Source: Bombus terrestris (lineage: Eukaryota; Arthropoda; Insecta; Hymenoptera; Apidae). Taken from it: 64,000 bases of DNA. Shown here in pieces: positions 45,244-60,074 of the stretch. Position numbers and translations under genes: made by a program. Position 1 is the stretch's first letter; the number at the start of each line of letters is the position of its first letter. The notes below the pieces were generated by a model. The model was not told the DNA's origin and ran no database searches. It was given only the letters and a program-made list of their open reading frames with translations. The DNA is taken from assembly GCF_910591885.1 (NCBI RefSeq), contig NW_025963556.1, forward strand, positions 2,294,001 through 2,358,000. The letters run 5' to 3'.

Positions 45244-48200
45244 TTAACGTACAACGTTATATAGAATTACGATATAACGCACAACGTTATGTCGTATTAC
45301 GTTATAACTTATCATGTCATGTAGTATTACGTTATAACGTATGACTTTATGTAGTATTACGTTATTACGAATAACGTTATATTGTGTAACTTTATAACGT
45401 ATGACCTTATGTTGTATTACGTTATAACGTATAAAGACATGTAGTATTACGTTATAACGTATGACGTCATGTGGTATTACGTTATTACGAATATCGTAAT
45501 ATTGTATTACTTTATGACGTATGACGTCATGTAGTATTACTATATGACGTATGACGTCATGTAGTATTACTATATGACGTATGACGTCATGTAGTATTAC
45601 TATATGACGTATGACGTCATGTAGTATTACTATATGACGTATGACGTCATGTAGTATTACTATATGACGTATGACGTCATGTAGTATTAGGTTATAACGT
45701 ATGAAGTTATGTATTATTACGATATAACGTATGACGTTAAGCAGTATTAGGTTATAACGTATGACGTTATGTAGTATTAGGTTATAACGTATGGCGTTAT
45801 GTAGTATTACGATATAACGTATGACGTTATGCAGTACTACGTTATAACGTATGACGTTATGTAGTGTTACGTTATAATGTATGACGTTATGTAGCATTAC
45901 GTTATTTCGAACAACGTTGTATTGTGTTACTTTATAACGTATGACGTTATGTAGTGTTACGTTATAACGTATGACGCCGTGTAGTATTACGTTATAAGTA
46001 TAACATTATGTAGTATCACGTTATAGCGTATGACGTCATGTAGTATTACGTTATTACGAATATCGTAATATTGTGTTACTTTATGACGTATGACGTCATG
46101 TAATATTGCTTTATGACGTATGACGTCATGTAGTATTTCCTTATAACGTATGACGTTATGTAGTATTACGATATAACGTATGACGTTATGCAGTACTACG
46201 TTATAACGTATGACTTTATGTAGTGTTACGTTATAACGTATGACGTTATGTATTAGTACGATATAACGTATGACGTTATGCAGTATGAGGTTATAACGTA
46301 TGACGTCATGTAGTTTTGCGTTATAACGTATGACGTCATGTAGTATTAGGTTATAACGTATGCCGTCATGTAGTATTACGTTATAACATATGACGTCATG
46401 TAGTAATACGATATAACGTACAACGTTATATAGAATTACGATATAACGCACAACGTTATGTCGTATTACGTTATAACGTATCATGTCATGTAGTATTACG
46501 TTATTACGAATAACGTTATATTGTGTTACCTTATAACGTGTGACCTTTTGTTGTATTACGTTATAACGTATAAAGACATGTAGTATTACGTTGTAACGTA
46601 TGACGTCATGTAGTATTACTTTATGACGTATGACGTCATGTAGTATTATGTTATAACATATGCCGTCATGTAGTATTACGTTATAACATATGACGTCATG
46701 TAATATTACGATATAACGTACAGCGTTATATAGAATTACGATATAACGCACAACGTTATGTCGTATTACGTTATACCGTATGACGTTATATTGTGTTACT
46801 TTATGACGTATGACGTCATGTAGTATTACTTTATGACGTATGCCGTCATGTAGTATTACGTTATAACATATGACGTCATGTAGTAATACGATATAACGTA
46901 CAACGTTATATAGAATTACGATATAACGCACAACGTTATGTCGTATTACGTTATAACGTATCATGTCATGTAGTATTACGTTATAACGAATGACGTTATG
47001 GAGTATTACGTTATAACGTATGACGCCATGTGGTATTAGGTTATTACGAATAACCTTATATTATGTTACTTTATGACATATGACGTCATGTAGTATTACT
47101 TTATGACGTATGACGTCATGTAGGATTACTTTATGACGTATGACGTCATGTAGGATTACTTTATGACGTATGACGTCATGTAGTATTACTTTATGACGTA
47201 TGACGTCATGTAGTATTTCGTTATAACGTATGACGTTATGCAGTATTACGATATAACGTATGACGGTATGCAGTATTACGATATAACGTATGACGGTATG
47301 CAGTATTACGTTATAACGTATGACGTTATGCAGTATTACGTTATAACGTATGACGTTATGTATTAGTACGATATAACGTATGACGTTATGCAGTATGAGG
47401 TTATAGCGTATGACGTCATGTAGTTTTGCGTTATAACGTATGACGTCATGTAGTATTACGATATAACGTACAACGTTATGCAGTATTAGGTTATAACGTA
47501 TGACGTTATGGAGTATTACTTTATTACGTATGACGTCATGTGGTATTACGTTATTACGAATAACGTTATATTGTGTTATTTTATAACGTATGACCTTATG
47601 TTGTATTACGTTATAACGTATAAAGGCATGTAGTATTACGTTGTAACGTACGGCGTCATGTAGAATTACGTTATAACGTATTCCGTCATGTAGTATTACG
47701 TTATAACATATGACGTCATGTAGTATTACGATATAACGTACAACGTTATATAGAATTACGATATAACGCACAACGTTATGTCGTATTACGTTATAACTTA
47801 TCATGTCATGTAGTATTACTTTATAACGTATGACGTTATGTAGTATTACGTTATTACGAATAACGTTATATTGTGTAACTTTATAACGTATGACCTTACG
47901 TTGTATTACGTTATAACGTATGACGTCATGTAGTATTACTTTATGACGTATGACGTCATGTAGTATTACTTTATGACGTATGGCGTCATGTAGTATAACT
48001 TTATGACGTATGACGTCATGTAGTATTACTTTATGACGTATGACGTCATGTAGTATTTCGTTACAACGTATGACGTTATGCAGTATTACGATATAACGTA
48101 TGACGTTATGCGGTATTAGGTTATAACTTATGACGTTATGGAGTATTACGTTATAACGTATGACGTCATGTGGTATTACGTTATTACGAATAACGTTATA

Positions 48201-49217
48201 TTATGTTACGTCATGTAGTATTACTTTATGACGTATGACGTCATGTAGTATTACTTTATGACGTATGACGTCATGTAGTATTACTTTATGACGTATGACG
48301 TCATGTAGTATTACTTTATGACGTATGACGTCATGTAGTATTACTTTATGACGTATGACGTCATGTAGTATTACTTTATGACGTATGACGTCATGTAGTA
48401 TTTCGTTATAACGTATGACGTTATGCAGTAATAGGTTATAACGTATGACGTTATGTAGTATTAGGTTATAACGTATGGCGTTATGTAGTATTACGATATA
48501 ACGTATGACGTTATGCAGTACTACGTTATAACGTATGACGTTATGTAGTGTTACGTTATAATGTATGACGTTATGTAATATTACGATATAACGTACAGCG
48601 TTATATAGAATTACGATATAACGCACAACGTTATGTCGTATTACGTTATACCGTATGACGTTATATTGTGTTACTTTATGACGTATGACGTCATGTAGTA
48701 TTACTTTATGACGTATGCCGTCATGTAGTATTACGTTATAACATATGACGTCATGTAGTAATACGATATAACGTACAACGTTATATAGAATTACGATATA
48801 ACGCACAACGTTATGTCGTATTACGTTATAACGTATCATGTCATGGAGTATTACGTTATAACGAATGACGTTATGGAGTATTACGTTATAACGTATGACG
48901 CCATGTGGTATTACGTTATTACGAATATCGTAATATTGTATTACTTTATGACGTATGACGTCATGTAGTATAACTTTATGACGTATGACGTCATGTAGTA
49001 TTACTTTATGACGTATGACGTCATGTAGTATTACTTTATGACGTATGACGTCATGTAGTATTTCGTTATGACGTATGACGTTATGCAGTATTACGATATA
49101 ACGTATGACGTTATGCAGTATTAGGTTATAACGTATGACGTCATGTAGTATTACTTTATGACGTATGACGTCATGTAGTATTACTTTATGACGTATGACG
49201 TCATGTAGTATTTCGTT
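45244..49217. repeat. HOR unit U14 (3,974 bp)
   Basis: Five ctatatg monomers lie at 45540-45689, the 29-bp monomer at 45987, the junction at 47061 and the half-monomer junction at 48201. Near 48425-48580 the type 2 run passes into the end of segment a and then directly into the tail of segment b (gttatgtaatatt), a double chimera. The next unit repeats all of this. Diagnostic variants shared only with U15 include cgttatttcg near 45900, aaccttata near 47053 and tggcgtcatg near 47981. Confidence 0.88.
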
Positions 49218-52200
49218 TTAACGTACAACGTTATATAGAATTACGATATAACGCACAACGTTATGTCGTATTACGTTATAACTTATCATGTCATGTAGTA
49301 TTACGTTATAACGTATGACTTTATGTAGTATTACGTTATTACGAATAACGTTATATTGTGTAACTTTATAACGTATGACCTTATGTTGTATTACGTTATA
49401 ACGTATAAAGACATGTAGTATTACGTTATAACGTATGACGTCATGTGGTATTACGTTATTACGAATATCGTAATATTGTATTACTTTATGACGTATGACG
49501 TCATGTAGTATTACTATATGACGTATGACGTCATGTAGTATTACTATATGACGTATGACGTCATGTAGTATTACTATATGACGTATGACGTCATGTAGTA
49601 TTACTATATGACGTATGACGTCATGTAGTATTACTATATGACGTATGACGTCATGTAGTATTAGGTTATAACGTATGAAGTTATGTATTATTACGATATA
49701 ACGTATGACGTTAAGCAGTATTAGGTTATAACGTATGACGTTATGTAGTATTAGGTTATAACGTATGGCGTTATGTAGTATTACGATATAACGTATGACG
49801 TTATGCAGTACTACGTTATAACGTATGACGTTATGTAGTGTTACGTTATAATGTATGACGTTATGTAGCATTACGTTATTTCGAACAACGTTGTATTGTG
49901 TTACTTTATAACGTATGACGTTATGTAGTGTTACGTTATAACGTATGACGCCGTGTAGTATTACGTTATAAGTATAACATTATGTAGTATCACGTTATAG
50001 CGTATGACGTCATGTAGTATTACGTTATTACGAATATCGTAATATTGTGTTACTTTATGACGTATGACGTCATGTAATATTGCTTTATGACGTATGACGT
50101 CATGTAGTATTTCCTTATAACGTATGACGTTATGTAGTATTACGATATAACGTATGACGTTATGCAGTACTACGTTATAACGTATGACTTTATGTAGTGT
50201 TACGTTATAACGTATGACGTTATGTATTAGTACGATATAACGTATGACGTTATGCAGTATGAGGTTATAACGTATGACGTCATGTAGTTTTGCGTTATAA
50301 CGTATGACGTCATGTAGTATTAGGTTATAACGTATGCCGTCATGTAGTATTACGTTATAACATATGACGTCATGTAGTAATACGATATAACGTACAACGT
50401 TATATAGAATTACGATATAACGCACAACGTTATGTCGTATTACGTTATAACGTATCATGTCATGTAGTATTACGTTATTACGAATAACGTTATATTGTGT
50501 TACCTTATAACGTGTGACCTTTTGTTGTATTACGTTATAACGTATAAAGACATGTAGTATTACGTTGTAACGTATGACGTCATGTAGTATTACTTTATGA
50601 CGTATGACGTCATGTAGTATTATGTTATAACATATGCCGTCATGTAGTATTACGTTATAACATATGACGTCATGTAATATTACGATATAACGTACAGCGT
50701 TATATAGAATTACGATATAACGCACAACGTTATGTCGTATTACGTTATACCGTATGACGTTATATTGTGTTACTTTATGACGTATGACGTCATGTAGTAT
50801 TACTTTATGACGTATGCCGTCATGTAGTATTACGTTATAACATATGACGTCATGTAGTAATACGATATAACGTACAACGTTATATAGAATTACGATATAA
50901 CGCACAACGTTATGTCGTATTACGTTATAACGTATCATGTCATGTAGTATTACGTTATAACGAATGACGTTATGGAGTATTACGTTATAACGTATGACGC
51001 CATGTGGTATTAGGTTATTACGAATAACCTTATATTATGTTACTTTATGACATATGACGTCATGTAGTATTACTTTATGACGTATGACGTCATGTAGGAT
51101 TACTTTATGACGTATGACGTCATGTAGGATTACTTTATGACGTATGACGTCATGTAGTATTACTTTATGACGTATGACGTCATGTAGTATTTCGTTATAA
51201 CGTATGACGTTATGCAGTATTACGATATAACGTATGACGGTATGCAGTATTACGATATAACGTATGACGGTATGCAGTATTACGTTATAACGTATGACGT
51301 TATGCAGTATTACGTTATAACGTATGACGTTATGTATTAGTACGATATAACGTATGACGTTATGCAGTATGAGGTTATAGCGTATGACGTCATGTAGTTT
51401 TGCGTTATAACGTATGACGTCATGTAGTATTACGATATAACGTACAACGTTATGCAGTATTAGGTTATAACGTATGACGTTATGGAGTATTACTTTATTA
51501 CGTATGACGTCATGTGGTATTACGTTATTACGAATAACGTTATATTGTGTTATTTTATAACGTATGACCTTATGTTGTATTACGTTATAACGTATAAAGG
51601 CATGTAGTATTACGTTGTAACGTACGGCGTCATGTAGAATTACGTTATAACGTATTCCGTCATGTAGTATTACGTTATAACATATGACGTCATGTAGTAT
51701 TACGATATAACGTACAACGTTATATAGAATTACGATATAACGCACAACGTTATGTCGTATTACGTTATAACTTATCATGTCATGTAGTATTACGTTATAA
51801 CGTATGACGTTATGTAGTATTACGTTATTACGAATAACGTTATATTGTGTAACTTTATAACGTATGACCTTACGTTGTATTACGTTATAACGTATGACGT
51901 CATGTAGTATTACTTTATGACGTATGACGTCATGTAGTATTACTTTATGACGTATGGCGTCATGTAGTATAACTTTATGACGTATGACGTCATGTAGTAT
52001 TACTTTATGACGTATGACGTCATGTAGTATTTCGTTACAACGTATGACGTTATGCAGTATTACGATATAACGTATGACGTTATGCGGTATTAGGTTATAA
52101 CTTATGACGTTATGGAGTATTACGTTATAACGTATGACGTCATGTGGTATTACGTTATTACGAATAACGTTATATTATGTTACGTCATGTAGTATTACTT

Positions 52201-53000
52201 TATGACGTATGACGTCATGTAGTATTACTTTATGACGTATGACGTCATGTAGTATTACTTTATGACGTATGACGTCATGTAGTATTACTTTATGACGTAT
52301 GACGTCATGTAGTATTACTTTATGACGTATGACGTCATGTAGTATTACTTTATGACGTATGACGTCATGTAGTATTTCGTTATAACGTATGACGTTATGC
52401 AGTAATAGGTTATAACGTATGACGTTATGTAGTATTAGGTTATAACGTATGGCGTTATGTAGTATTACGATATAACGTATGACGTTATGCAGTACTACGT
52501 TATAACGTATGACGTTATGTAGTGTTACGTTATAATGTATGACGTTATGTAATATTACGATATAACGTACAGCGTTATATAGAATTACGATATAACGCAC
52601 AACGTTATGTCGTATTACGTTATACCGTATGACGTTATATTGTGTTACTTTATGACGTATGACGTCATGTAGTATTACTTTATGACGTATGCCGTCATGT
52701 AGTATTACGTTATAACATATGACGTCATGTAGTAATACGATATAACGTACAACGTTATATAGAATTACGATATAACGCACAACGTTATGTCGTATTACGT
52801 TATAACGTATCATGTCATGGAGTATTACGTTATAACGAATGACGTTATGGAGTATTACGTTATAACGTATGACGCCATGTGGTATTACGTTATTACGAAT
52901 ATCGTAATATTGTATTACTTTATGACGTATGACGTCATGTAGTATAACTTTATGACGTATGACGTCATGTAGTATTACTTTATGACGTATGACGTCATGT
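45244..53000. repeat. 3,974-bp recent tandem duplication (U14/U15)
   Basis: The two copies, 45244-49217 and 49218-about 53000, share every internal landmark at an offset of 3,974: the 29-bp monomer (45987/49961), the junction (47061/51035), the half-monomer junction (48201/52175) and the same double chimera. Similarity reaches left of 45244 to at least the ttcgttatgacg monomer near 45088. Divergence far below that of other pairs makes this the youngest multi-kilobase event visible. Confidence 0.88.
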
Positions 53001-53941
53001 AGTATTTCGTTACAACGTATGACGTTATGCAGTATTACGATATAACGTATGACGTTATGCAGTATTAGGTTATAACGTATGACGTCATGTAGTATTACTT
53101 TATGACGTATGACGTCATGTAGTATTACTTTATGACGTATGACGTCATGTAGTATTACTTTATGACGTATGACGTCATGTAGTATTTCGTTACAACGTAT
53201 GACGTTATGCAGTATTACGATATAACGTATGACGTTATGCGGTATTAGGTTATAACTTATGACGTTATGGAGTATTACGTTATAACGTATGACGTCATGT
53301 GGTATTACGTTATTACGAATAACGTTATATTATGTTACGTCATGTAGTATTACTTTATGACGTATGACGTCATGTAGTATTACTTTATGACGTATGACGT
53401 CATGTAGTATTACTTTATGACGTATGACGTCATGTAGTATTTCGTTATAACGTATGACGTTATGCAGTATTACGATATAACGTATGACGTTATGCGGTAT
53501 TAGGTTATAACGTATGACGTTATGGAGTATTACGTTATAACGTATGACGTCATGTGGTATTACGTTATTACGAATAACGTTATATTATGTTACGTCATGT
53601 AGTATTACTTTATGACGTATGACGTCATGTAGTATTACTTTATGACGTATGACGTCATGTAGTATTACTTTATGACGTATGACGTCATGTAGTATTACTT
53701 TATGACGTATGACGTCATGTAGTATTACTTTATGACGTATGACGTCATGTAGTATTTCGTTATGACGTATGACGTTATGCAGTATTACGATATAACGTAT
53801 GACGTTATGCAGTATTAGGTTATAACGTATGACGTCATGTAGTATTACTTTATGACGTATGACGTCATGTAGTATTACTTTATGACGTATGACGTCATGT
53901 AGTATTACTTTATGACGTATGACGTCATGTAGTATTTCGTT
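49218..53941. repeat. HOR unit U15 (4,724 bp, near-identical tandem copy of U14)
   Basis: It follows U14 at an offset of 3,974 from its start to about 53000. By eye I found one base difference (t at 47820 against g at 51794). After 53000 it continues for 750 bp more than U14 through two extra half-monomer junctions (53330 and 53585). That tail matches U13 at an offset of 8,668 (44662/53330 and 44917/53585). The 29-bp monomer is at 49961. Confidence 0.88.
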
Positions 53942-56145
53942 TTAACGTACAACGTTATATAGAATTACGATATAACGCACAACGTTATGTCGTATTACGT
54001 TATAACTTATCATGTCATGTAGTATTACGTTATAACGTATGACTTTATGTAGTATTACGTTATTACGAATAACGTTATATTGTGTAACTTTATAACGTAT
54101 GACCTTATGTTGTATTACGTTATAACGTATAAAGACATGTAGTATTACGTTATAACGTATGACGTCATGTGGTATTACGTTATTACGAATATCGTAATAT
54201 TGTATTACTTTATGACGTATGACGTCTTGTAGTATTACTATATGACGTATGACGTCATGTAGTATTACTATATGACGTATGACGTCATGTAGTATTACTA
54301 TATGACGTATGACGTCATGTAGTATTACTATATGACGTATGACGTCATGTAGTATTAGGTTATAACGTATGAAGTTATGTATTATTACGATATAACGTAT
54401 GACGTTAAGCAGTATTAGGTTATAACGTATGACGTTATGTAGTATTAGGTTATAACGTATGGCGTTATGTAGTATTACGATATAACGTATGACGTTATGC
54501 AGTACTACGTTATAACGTATGACGTTATGTAGTGTTACGTTATAATGTATGACGTTATGTAGCATTACGGTATTTCGAACAACGTTGTATTGTGTTACTT
54601 TATAACGTATGACGTTATGTAGTGTTACGTTATAACGTATGACGCCGTGTAGTATTACGTTATAAGTATAACATTATGTAGTATCACGTTATAGCGTATG
54701 ACGTCATGTAGTATTACGTTATTACGAATATCGTAATATTGTGTTACTTTATGACGTATGACGTCATGTAATATTGCTTTATGACGTATGACGTCATGTA
54801 GTATTTCCTTATAACGTATGACGTTATGTAGTATTACGATATAACGTATGACGTTATGCAGTACTACGTTATAACGTATGACGTTATGTAGTGTTACGTT
54901 ATAACGTATGACGTTATGTATTAGTACGATATAACGTATGACGTTATGCAGTATGATATTATAACGTATGACGTCATGTAGTTTTGCGTTATAACGTATG
55001 ACGTCATGTAGTATTAGGTTATAACGTATGCCGTCATGTAGTATTACGTTATAACATATGACGTCATGTAGTAATACGATATAACGTACAACGTTATATA
55101 GAATTACGATATAACGCACAACGTTATGTCGTATTACGTTATAACGTATCATGTCATGCAGTATTACGTTATTACGAATAACGTTATATTGTGTTACCTT
55201 ATAACGTGTGACCTTTTGTTGTATTACGTTATAACGTATAAAGACATGTAGTATTACGTTGTAACGTATGACGTCATGTAGTATTACTTTATGACGTATG
55301 ACGTCATGTAGTATTATGTTATAACATATGCCGTCATGTAGTATTACGTCATAACATATGACGTCATGTAATATTACGATATAACGTACAGCGTTATATA
55401 GAATTACGATATAACGCACAACGTTATGTCGTATTACGTTATACCGTATGACGTTATATTGTGTTACTTTATGACGTATGACGTCATGTAGTATTACTTT
55501 ATGACGTATGCCGTCATGTAGTATTACGTTATAACATATGACGTCATGTAGTAATACGATATAACGTACAACGTTATATAGAATTACGATATAACGCACA
55601 ACGTTATGTCGTATTACGTTATAACGTATCATGTCATGTAGTATTACGTTATAACGAATGACGTTATGGAGTATTACGTTATAACGTATGACGCCATGTG
55701 GTATTACGTTATTACGAATAACGTTATATTATGTTACTTTATGACATATGACGTCATGTAGTATTACTTTATGACGTATGACGTCATGTAGTATTACTTT
55801 ATGACGTATGACGTCATGTAGTATTACTTTATGACGTATGACGTCATGTAGTATTTCGCTATAACGTATGACGTTATGCAGTATTGCGATATAACGTATG
55901 ACGTTATGCGGTATTAGGTTATAACTTATGACGTTATGGAGTATTACGTTATAACGTATGACGTCATGTGGTATTACGTTATTACGAATAACGTTATATT
56001 ATGTTACGTCATGTAGTATTACTTTATGACGTATGACGTCATGTAGTATTACGATATAACGTATGACGTTATGCAGTATTAGGTTATAACGTATGACGTC
56101 ATGTAGTATTACTTTATGACGTATGACGTCATGTAGTATTTCGTT
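53942..56145. repeat. HOR unit U16 (2,204 bp)
   Basis: It is sister to U10 at an offset of 20,302, becoming 20,333 after the monomer and the base that U10 has lost. It has four ctatatg monomers (54238-54357), the shared cgtcttgtag variant near 54224, the 29-bp monomer at 54655, the junction at 55729, the half-monomer junction at 55999 and a short 147-bp segment d. Confidence 0.87.
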
Positions 56146-59100
56146 TTAACGTACAACGTTATATAGAATTACGATATAACGCACAACGTTATGTCGTATT
56201 ACGTTATAACTTATCATGTCATGTAGTATTACGTTATAACGTATGACGTTATGTAGTATTACGTTATTACGAATAACGTTATATTGTGTAACTGTATAAC
56301 GTATGACCTTATGTTGTATTACGTTATAACGTATAAAGACATGTAGTATTACGTTATAACGTATGACGTCATGTGGTATTACGTTATTACGAATATCGTA
56401 ATATTGTATTACTTTATGACGTATGACGTCATGTAGTATTACTATATGACGTATGACGTCATGTAGTATTACTATATGACGTATGACGTCATGTAGTATT
56501 ACTATATGACGTATGACGTCATGTAGTATTACTATATGACGTATGACGTCATGTAGTATTACTATATGACGTATGACGTCATGTAGTATTAGGTTATAAC
56601 GTATGAAGTTATGTATTATTACGATATAACGTATGACGTTAAGCAGTATTAGGTTATAACGTATGACGTTATGTAGTATTAGGTTATAACGTATGGCGTT
56701 ATGTAGTATTACGATATAACGTATGACGTTATGCAGTACTACGTTATAACGTATGACGTTATGTAGTGTTACGTTATAATGTATGACGTTATGTAGCATT
56801 ACGGTATTTCGAACAACGTTGTATTGTGTTACTTTATAACGTATGACGTTATGTAGTGTTACGTTATAACGTATGACGCCGTGTAGTATTACGTTATAAG
56901 TATAACATTATGTAGTATCACGTTATAGCGTATGACGTCATGTAGTATTACGTTATTACGAATATCGTAATATTGTGTTACTTTATGACGTATGACGTCA
57001 TGTAATATTGCTTTATGACGTATGACGTCATGTATTATTTCCTTATAACGTATGACGTTATGTAGTATTACGATATAACGTATGACGTTATGCAGTACTA
57101 CGTTATAACGTATGACTTTATGTAGTGTTACGTTATAACGTATGACGTTATGTATTAGTACGATATAACGTATGACGTTATGCAGTATGAGGTTATAACG
57201 TATGACGTCATGTAGTTTTGCGTTATAACGTATGACGTCATGTAGTATTAGGTTATAACGTATGCCGTCATGTAGTATTACGTTATAACATATGACGTCA
57301 TGTAGTAATACGATATAACGTACAACGTTATATAGAATTACGATATAACGCACAACGTTATGTCGTATTACGTTATAACGTATCATGTCATGTAGTATTA
57401 CGTTATTACGAATAACGTTATATTGTGTTACCTTATAACGTGTGACCTTTTGTTGTATTACGTTATAACGTATAAAGACATGTAGTATTACGTTGTAACG
57501 TATGACGTCATGTAGTATTACTTTATGACGTATGACGTCATGTAGTATTATGTTATAACATATGCCGTCATGTAGTATTACGTTATAACATATGACGTCA
57601 TGTAATATTACGATATAACGTACAGCGTTATATAGAATTACGATATAACGCACAACGTTATGTCGTATTACGTTATACCGTATGACGTTATATTGTGTTA
57701 CTTTATGACGTATGACGTCATGTAGTATTACTTTATGACGTATGCCGTCATGTAGTATTACGTTATAACATATGACGTCATGTAGTAATACGATATAACG
57801 TACAACGTTATATAGAATTACGATATAACGCACAACGTTATGTCGTATTACGTTATAACGTATCATGTCATGTAGTATTACGTTATAACGAATGACGTTA
57901 TGGAGTATTACGTTATAACGTATGACGCCATGTGGTATTAGGTTATTACGAATAACGTTATATTATGATACTTTATGACATATGACGTCATGTAGTATTA
58001 CTTTATGACGTATGACGTCATGTAGAATTACGTTATAACGTATTCCGTCATGTAGTATTACGTTATAACATATGACGTCATGTAGTATTACGATATAACG
58101 TACAACGTTATATAGAATTACGATATAACGCACAACGTTATGTCGTATTACGTTATAACTTATCATGTCATGTAGTATTACGTTATAACATATGACGTCA
58201 TGTAGTATTACGATATAACGTACAACGTTATATAGAATTACGATATAACGCACAACGTTATGTCGTATTACGTTATAACTTATCATGTCATGTAGTATTT
58301 CGTTATATCGTATGACGTTATGCAGTATTACGATATAACGTACAACGTTATGCAGTATTAGGTTATAACGTATGACGTTATGGAGTATTACGTTATAACG
58401 TATGACGCCATGTGGTATTACGTTATTACGAGTAACGTTATATTATGTTACTTTATGACATATGACGTCATGTAGTATTACTTTATGACGTATGACGTCA
58501 TGTAGTATTACTTTATGACGTATGACGTCATGTAGTATTACTTTATGACGTATGACGTCATGTAGTATTTCGTTATAACGTATGACGTTACGCAGTATTA
58601 CGATATAACGTATGACGTTATGGAGTATTACGTTATTACGTATGACGTCATGTGGTATTACGTTATTACGAATAACGTTATATTGTGTTATTTTATAACG
58701 TATGACCTTATGTTGTATTACGTTATAACGTATAAAGGCATGTAGTATTACGTTGTAACGTACGGCGTCATGTAGAATTACGTTATAACGTATTCCGTCA
58801 TGTAGTATTACGTTATAACATATGACGTCATGTAGTATTACGATATAACGTACAACGTTATATAGAATTACGATATAACGCACAACGTTATGTCGTATTA
58901 CGTTATAAATTATCATGTAATGTAGTATTACGTTATAACGTATGACGTTATGTAGTATTACGTTATTACGAATAACGTTATATTGTGTAACTTTATAACG
59001 TATGACCTTACGTTGTATTACGTTATAACGTATGACGTCATGTAGTATTACTTTATGACGTATGACGTCATGTAGTATTACTTTATGACGTATGACGTCA

Positions 59101-60074
59101 TGTAGTATAACTTTATGACGTATGACGTCATGTAGTATTACTTTATGACGTATGACGTCATGTAGTATTTCGTTACAACGTATGACGTTATGCAGTATTA
59201 CGATATAACGTATGACGTTATGCAGTATTAGGTTATAACGTATGACGTCATGTAGTATTACTTTATGACGTATGACGTCATGTAGTATTACTTTATGACG
59301 TATGACGTCATGTAGTATTACTTTATGACGTATGACGTCATGTAGTATTTCGTTACAACGTATGACGTTATGCAGTATTACGATATAACGTATGACGTTA
59401 TGCGGTATTAGGTTATAACTTATGACGTTATGGAGTATTACGTTATAACGTATGACGTCATGTGGTATTACGTTATTACGAATAACGTTATATTATGTTA
59501 CGTCATGTAGTATTACTTTATGACGTATGACGTCATGTAGTATTACTTTATGACGTATGACGTCATGTAGTATTACTTTATGACGTATGACGTCATGTAG
59601 TATTTCGTTATAACGTATGACGTTATGCAGTATTACGATATAACGTATGACGTTATGCGGTATTAGGTTATAACGTATGACGTTATGGAGTATTACGTTA
59701 TAACGTATGACGTCATGTGGTATTACGTTATTACGAATAACGTTATATTATGTTACGTCATGTAGTATTACTTTATGACGTATGACGTCATGTAGTATTA
59801 CTTTATGACGTATGACGTCATGTAGTATTACTTTATGACGTATGACGTCATGTAGTATTACTTTATGACGTATGACGTCATGTAGTATTACTTTATGACG
59901 TATGACGTCATGTAGTATTTCGTTATGACGTATGACGTTATGCAGTATTACGATATAACGTATGACGTTATGCAGTATTAGGTTATAACGTATGACGTCA
60001 TGTAGTATTACTTTATGACGTATGACGTCATGTAGTATTACTTTATGACGTATGACGTCATGTAGTATTTCGTT
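56146..60074. repeat. HOR unit U17 (3,929 bp)
   Basis: Segment a resembles U11 (gtaactgtataacg) but has five ctatatg monomers (56442-56591). From the 29-bp monomer at 56889 it follows U9 at an offset of 26,435 through junctions 57963 and 58443 and half-monomer junctions 59493 and 59748. Private changes include gtattatttcc near 57032 and cgttataaattatc near 58901. The switch from a U11-like to a U9-like template falls close to the 29-bp monomer. Confidence 0.86.
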
